Source of the DNA: JAIBCC01 sp963763855
Lineage (GTDB): Bacteria > Acidobacteriota > Blastocatellia > Pyrinomonadales > Pyrinomonadaceae
Length of the DNA: 64,000 bases
NCBI GenBank assembly: GCA_963763855.1
Contig: CAVXPU010000006.1
Location: forward strand, 1 to 64,000
Direction of reading: 5' to 3'
The position numbers were made by a program, and so were the translations under genes. Shown one piece after another: positions 63,020 to 64,000 of this stretch. Numbering within the stretch: the first letter of the stretch is position 1; the number at the start of each line of letters is the position of its first letter. The notes under the pieces were generated by a model. That model ran no database searches and was not told the DNA's origin. It saw only the letters and a list, made by a program, of their open reading frames with translations.

Positions 63020-64000
63020 TTATGATTTTAAGATCTTTTCGTAGATTTCTATAAATTCCAAGGCAATCTTTTCCGGCAAAAGCGATCTTCCCAATTCAAC
63101 ATTATTTCTGCTGATCGAGGCAGTAACATCTTTGTTTTCAATCAGATAAATTAGTTTTTCAGCGATATTCTCAGGAGACTGAGTACAAAACAAACAGTTT
63201 TTGCCTTCCAATAAATGATCCGCCGCCGCACGTGTTTTTGTGGACACAATTGGTATTCCAGCCGCAACAGCCTTAAATAATACCATCGGAAAACCCTCAG
63301 GATGACGAGTTGGAAAGATAAAAATATCTGAAGTTTGTAAATACTTACTAACTTGAATCTCATCGACATAACCTGTAAATTTTACATATGTTTGCAGACC
63401 CAGCCTGTTAACCTCTTGCTCTGCAATCCGACGAATTTCGCCGTCACCAACACACGTCAAAACAAATTTGATACCTTTTTCACGCAAAAAAGCACATGCT
63501 TGAATCGATTCCAACAATCCCTTGGTAGAAACAAAGCGGGAGACGAATAGCAGCCTGGAAATATCATTTGAATTGTTGCCGAAAATAGAAGAATCCCTGC
63601 TAATCGAAATCGCATTCTTAACCAGAAAAAGCTTTGTTGCATCAAACCCGAGTTTCATGAAATTGCCGCGTTCCTCGCGGGATAAGACACCAAAGCCATC
63701 AACTTTGCTGGCTAAATATCTAATCAAATACTTAGTCAAAAGATTTGATTGGCTGAAATTCTCAGCTTCAGAACCATGTAGTTTGAAAAAGATTTTCGCT
63801 TTTGGTTGCAGGAGAAAAAGTGTAAATGAATCACGCAATATGGTCTTTAGATCGAACGCCGTGTTGAAATGAATAATATCAAAGTCCTGTTTTCTCAATA
63901 GCTTGCGAAAACGAAAAGCAGTGGAAATTACGCGTTGAATTCGTTGAAAAAACGGAGTCGGTTTGTCTTTATCGCCATAGACGTAAATTTCTTCGGTTAC
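63020..64000 (-). CDS. Glycosyltransferase (GT4-like), partial at right edge
   Basis: The open frame runs off the window on the right; the visible 326 or so residues include FKLHGSEAENF, LLFVSRFVSTKGL, CVGDGEIRRI, the donor-site HPEGFPMVLFKAVAAGIPIVSTK and an E-x7-E motif. This is a retaining GT4-like family. An internal TTG at 63898 is not the real start, because the frame continues upstream. It overlaps nothing and lies just upstream of asnB. Polysaccharide or lipid glycosylation is likely. Confidence 0.85.
   Translation of the reverse strand, partial: VTEEIYVYGDKDKPTPFFQRIQRVISTAFRFRKLLRKQDFDIIHFNTAFDLKTILRDSFTLFLLQPKAKIFFKLHGSEAENFSQSNLLTKYLIRYLASKVDGFGVLSREERGNFMKLGFDATKLFLVKNAISISRDSSIFGNNSNDISRLLFVSRFVSTKGLLESIQACAFLREKGIKFVLTCVGDGEIRRIAEQEVNRLGLQTYVKFTGYVDEIQVSKYLQTSDIFIFPTRHPEGFPMVLFKAVAAGIPIVSTKTRAAADHLLEGKNCLFCTQSPENIAEKLIYLIENKDVTASISRNNVELGRSLLPEKIALEFIEIYEKILKS

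Noticed and set aside
1..64000. CRISPR arrays, tRNA and rRNA genes, insertion sequences
   Set aside because: No regularly spaced repeats, cloverleaf-like patterns or transposases were found on reading both strands.

Overview
The window is about 64 kb of AT-rich bacterial chromosome that spans the replication origin. Tandem GWxTD-motif proteins, a DUF445 protein, a head-GIN protein, an M16 peptidase pair and the general gene style suggest Acidobacteriota, perhaps class Blastocatellia. That placement is inferred from gene content only. I found no rRNA, tRNA or CRISPR array.

Layout. 0-9 kb holds housekeeping and small accessory genes: esterase, lipB, 5-formyl-THF cyclo-ligase, mscL, a NifU-type Fe-S scaffold, a large GAF-domain protein, cytochrome c, a receiver-like protein, a DnaC-like ATPase and an HD hydrolase. 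9-16 kb is an envelope-stress block. It has an ECF sigma/zinc anti-sigma/msrP/msrQ operon, a divergent Met-rich secreted thioredoxin-like protein, two fasciclin proteins and a second ECF sigma with an RskA-type anti-sigma. 16-25 kb carries M16 peptidases, a VanX-like dipeptidase joined to a class D beta-lactamase, a MOSC/folA/zinc-ribbon operon, a PilZ-like protein and a LysM-MepA murein hydrolase. 25-35 kb has thyA and a long plus-strand run of methyltransferases, a TPR protein, a putative zincin, a glycosyltransferase and a broken asnB.

35-53 kb is almost entirely minus strand and leads away from the origin. It contains GWxTD x2, tatC, tatB, selD (with an in-frame UGA read here as selenocysteine), parB, parA, mnmG, an orphan fused T6SS-type sheath gene, mnmE, khpB/jag, yidC, yidD, rnpA, rpmH, purN and purM. 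53-61 kb is plus strand: DUF445, head-GIN, dnaA, dnaN, an SH3 protein and an asparaginase-like protein. DnaA boxes flank dnaA on both sides. The dnaA-dnaN gap holds a dense box cluster, a run of DnaA-trio-like triplets and an AT-rich stretch, so the origin most likely opens near 58.43 kb. The window closes with an intact asnB and a glycosyltransferase that runs off the right edge.

Six loci between 17 and 34 kb (M16, VanX-OXA, an outer-membrane-type lipid-binding-like protein, MOSC, GT2, asnB) need single-base frame corrections to read as intact proteins, nine shifts in all. None is evident from 35 kb to the right edge. Recent mutation or uncorrected assembly indels could both explain this. 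The most interesting points are the Met-rich/MsrPQ/ECF module, the dipeptidase-beta-lactamase fusion, the selenocysteine SelD, the orphan TssB-TssC fusion beside the origin, and the origin architecture.
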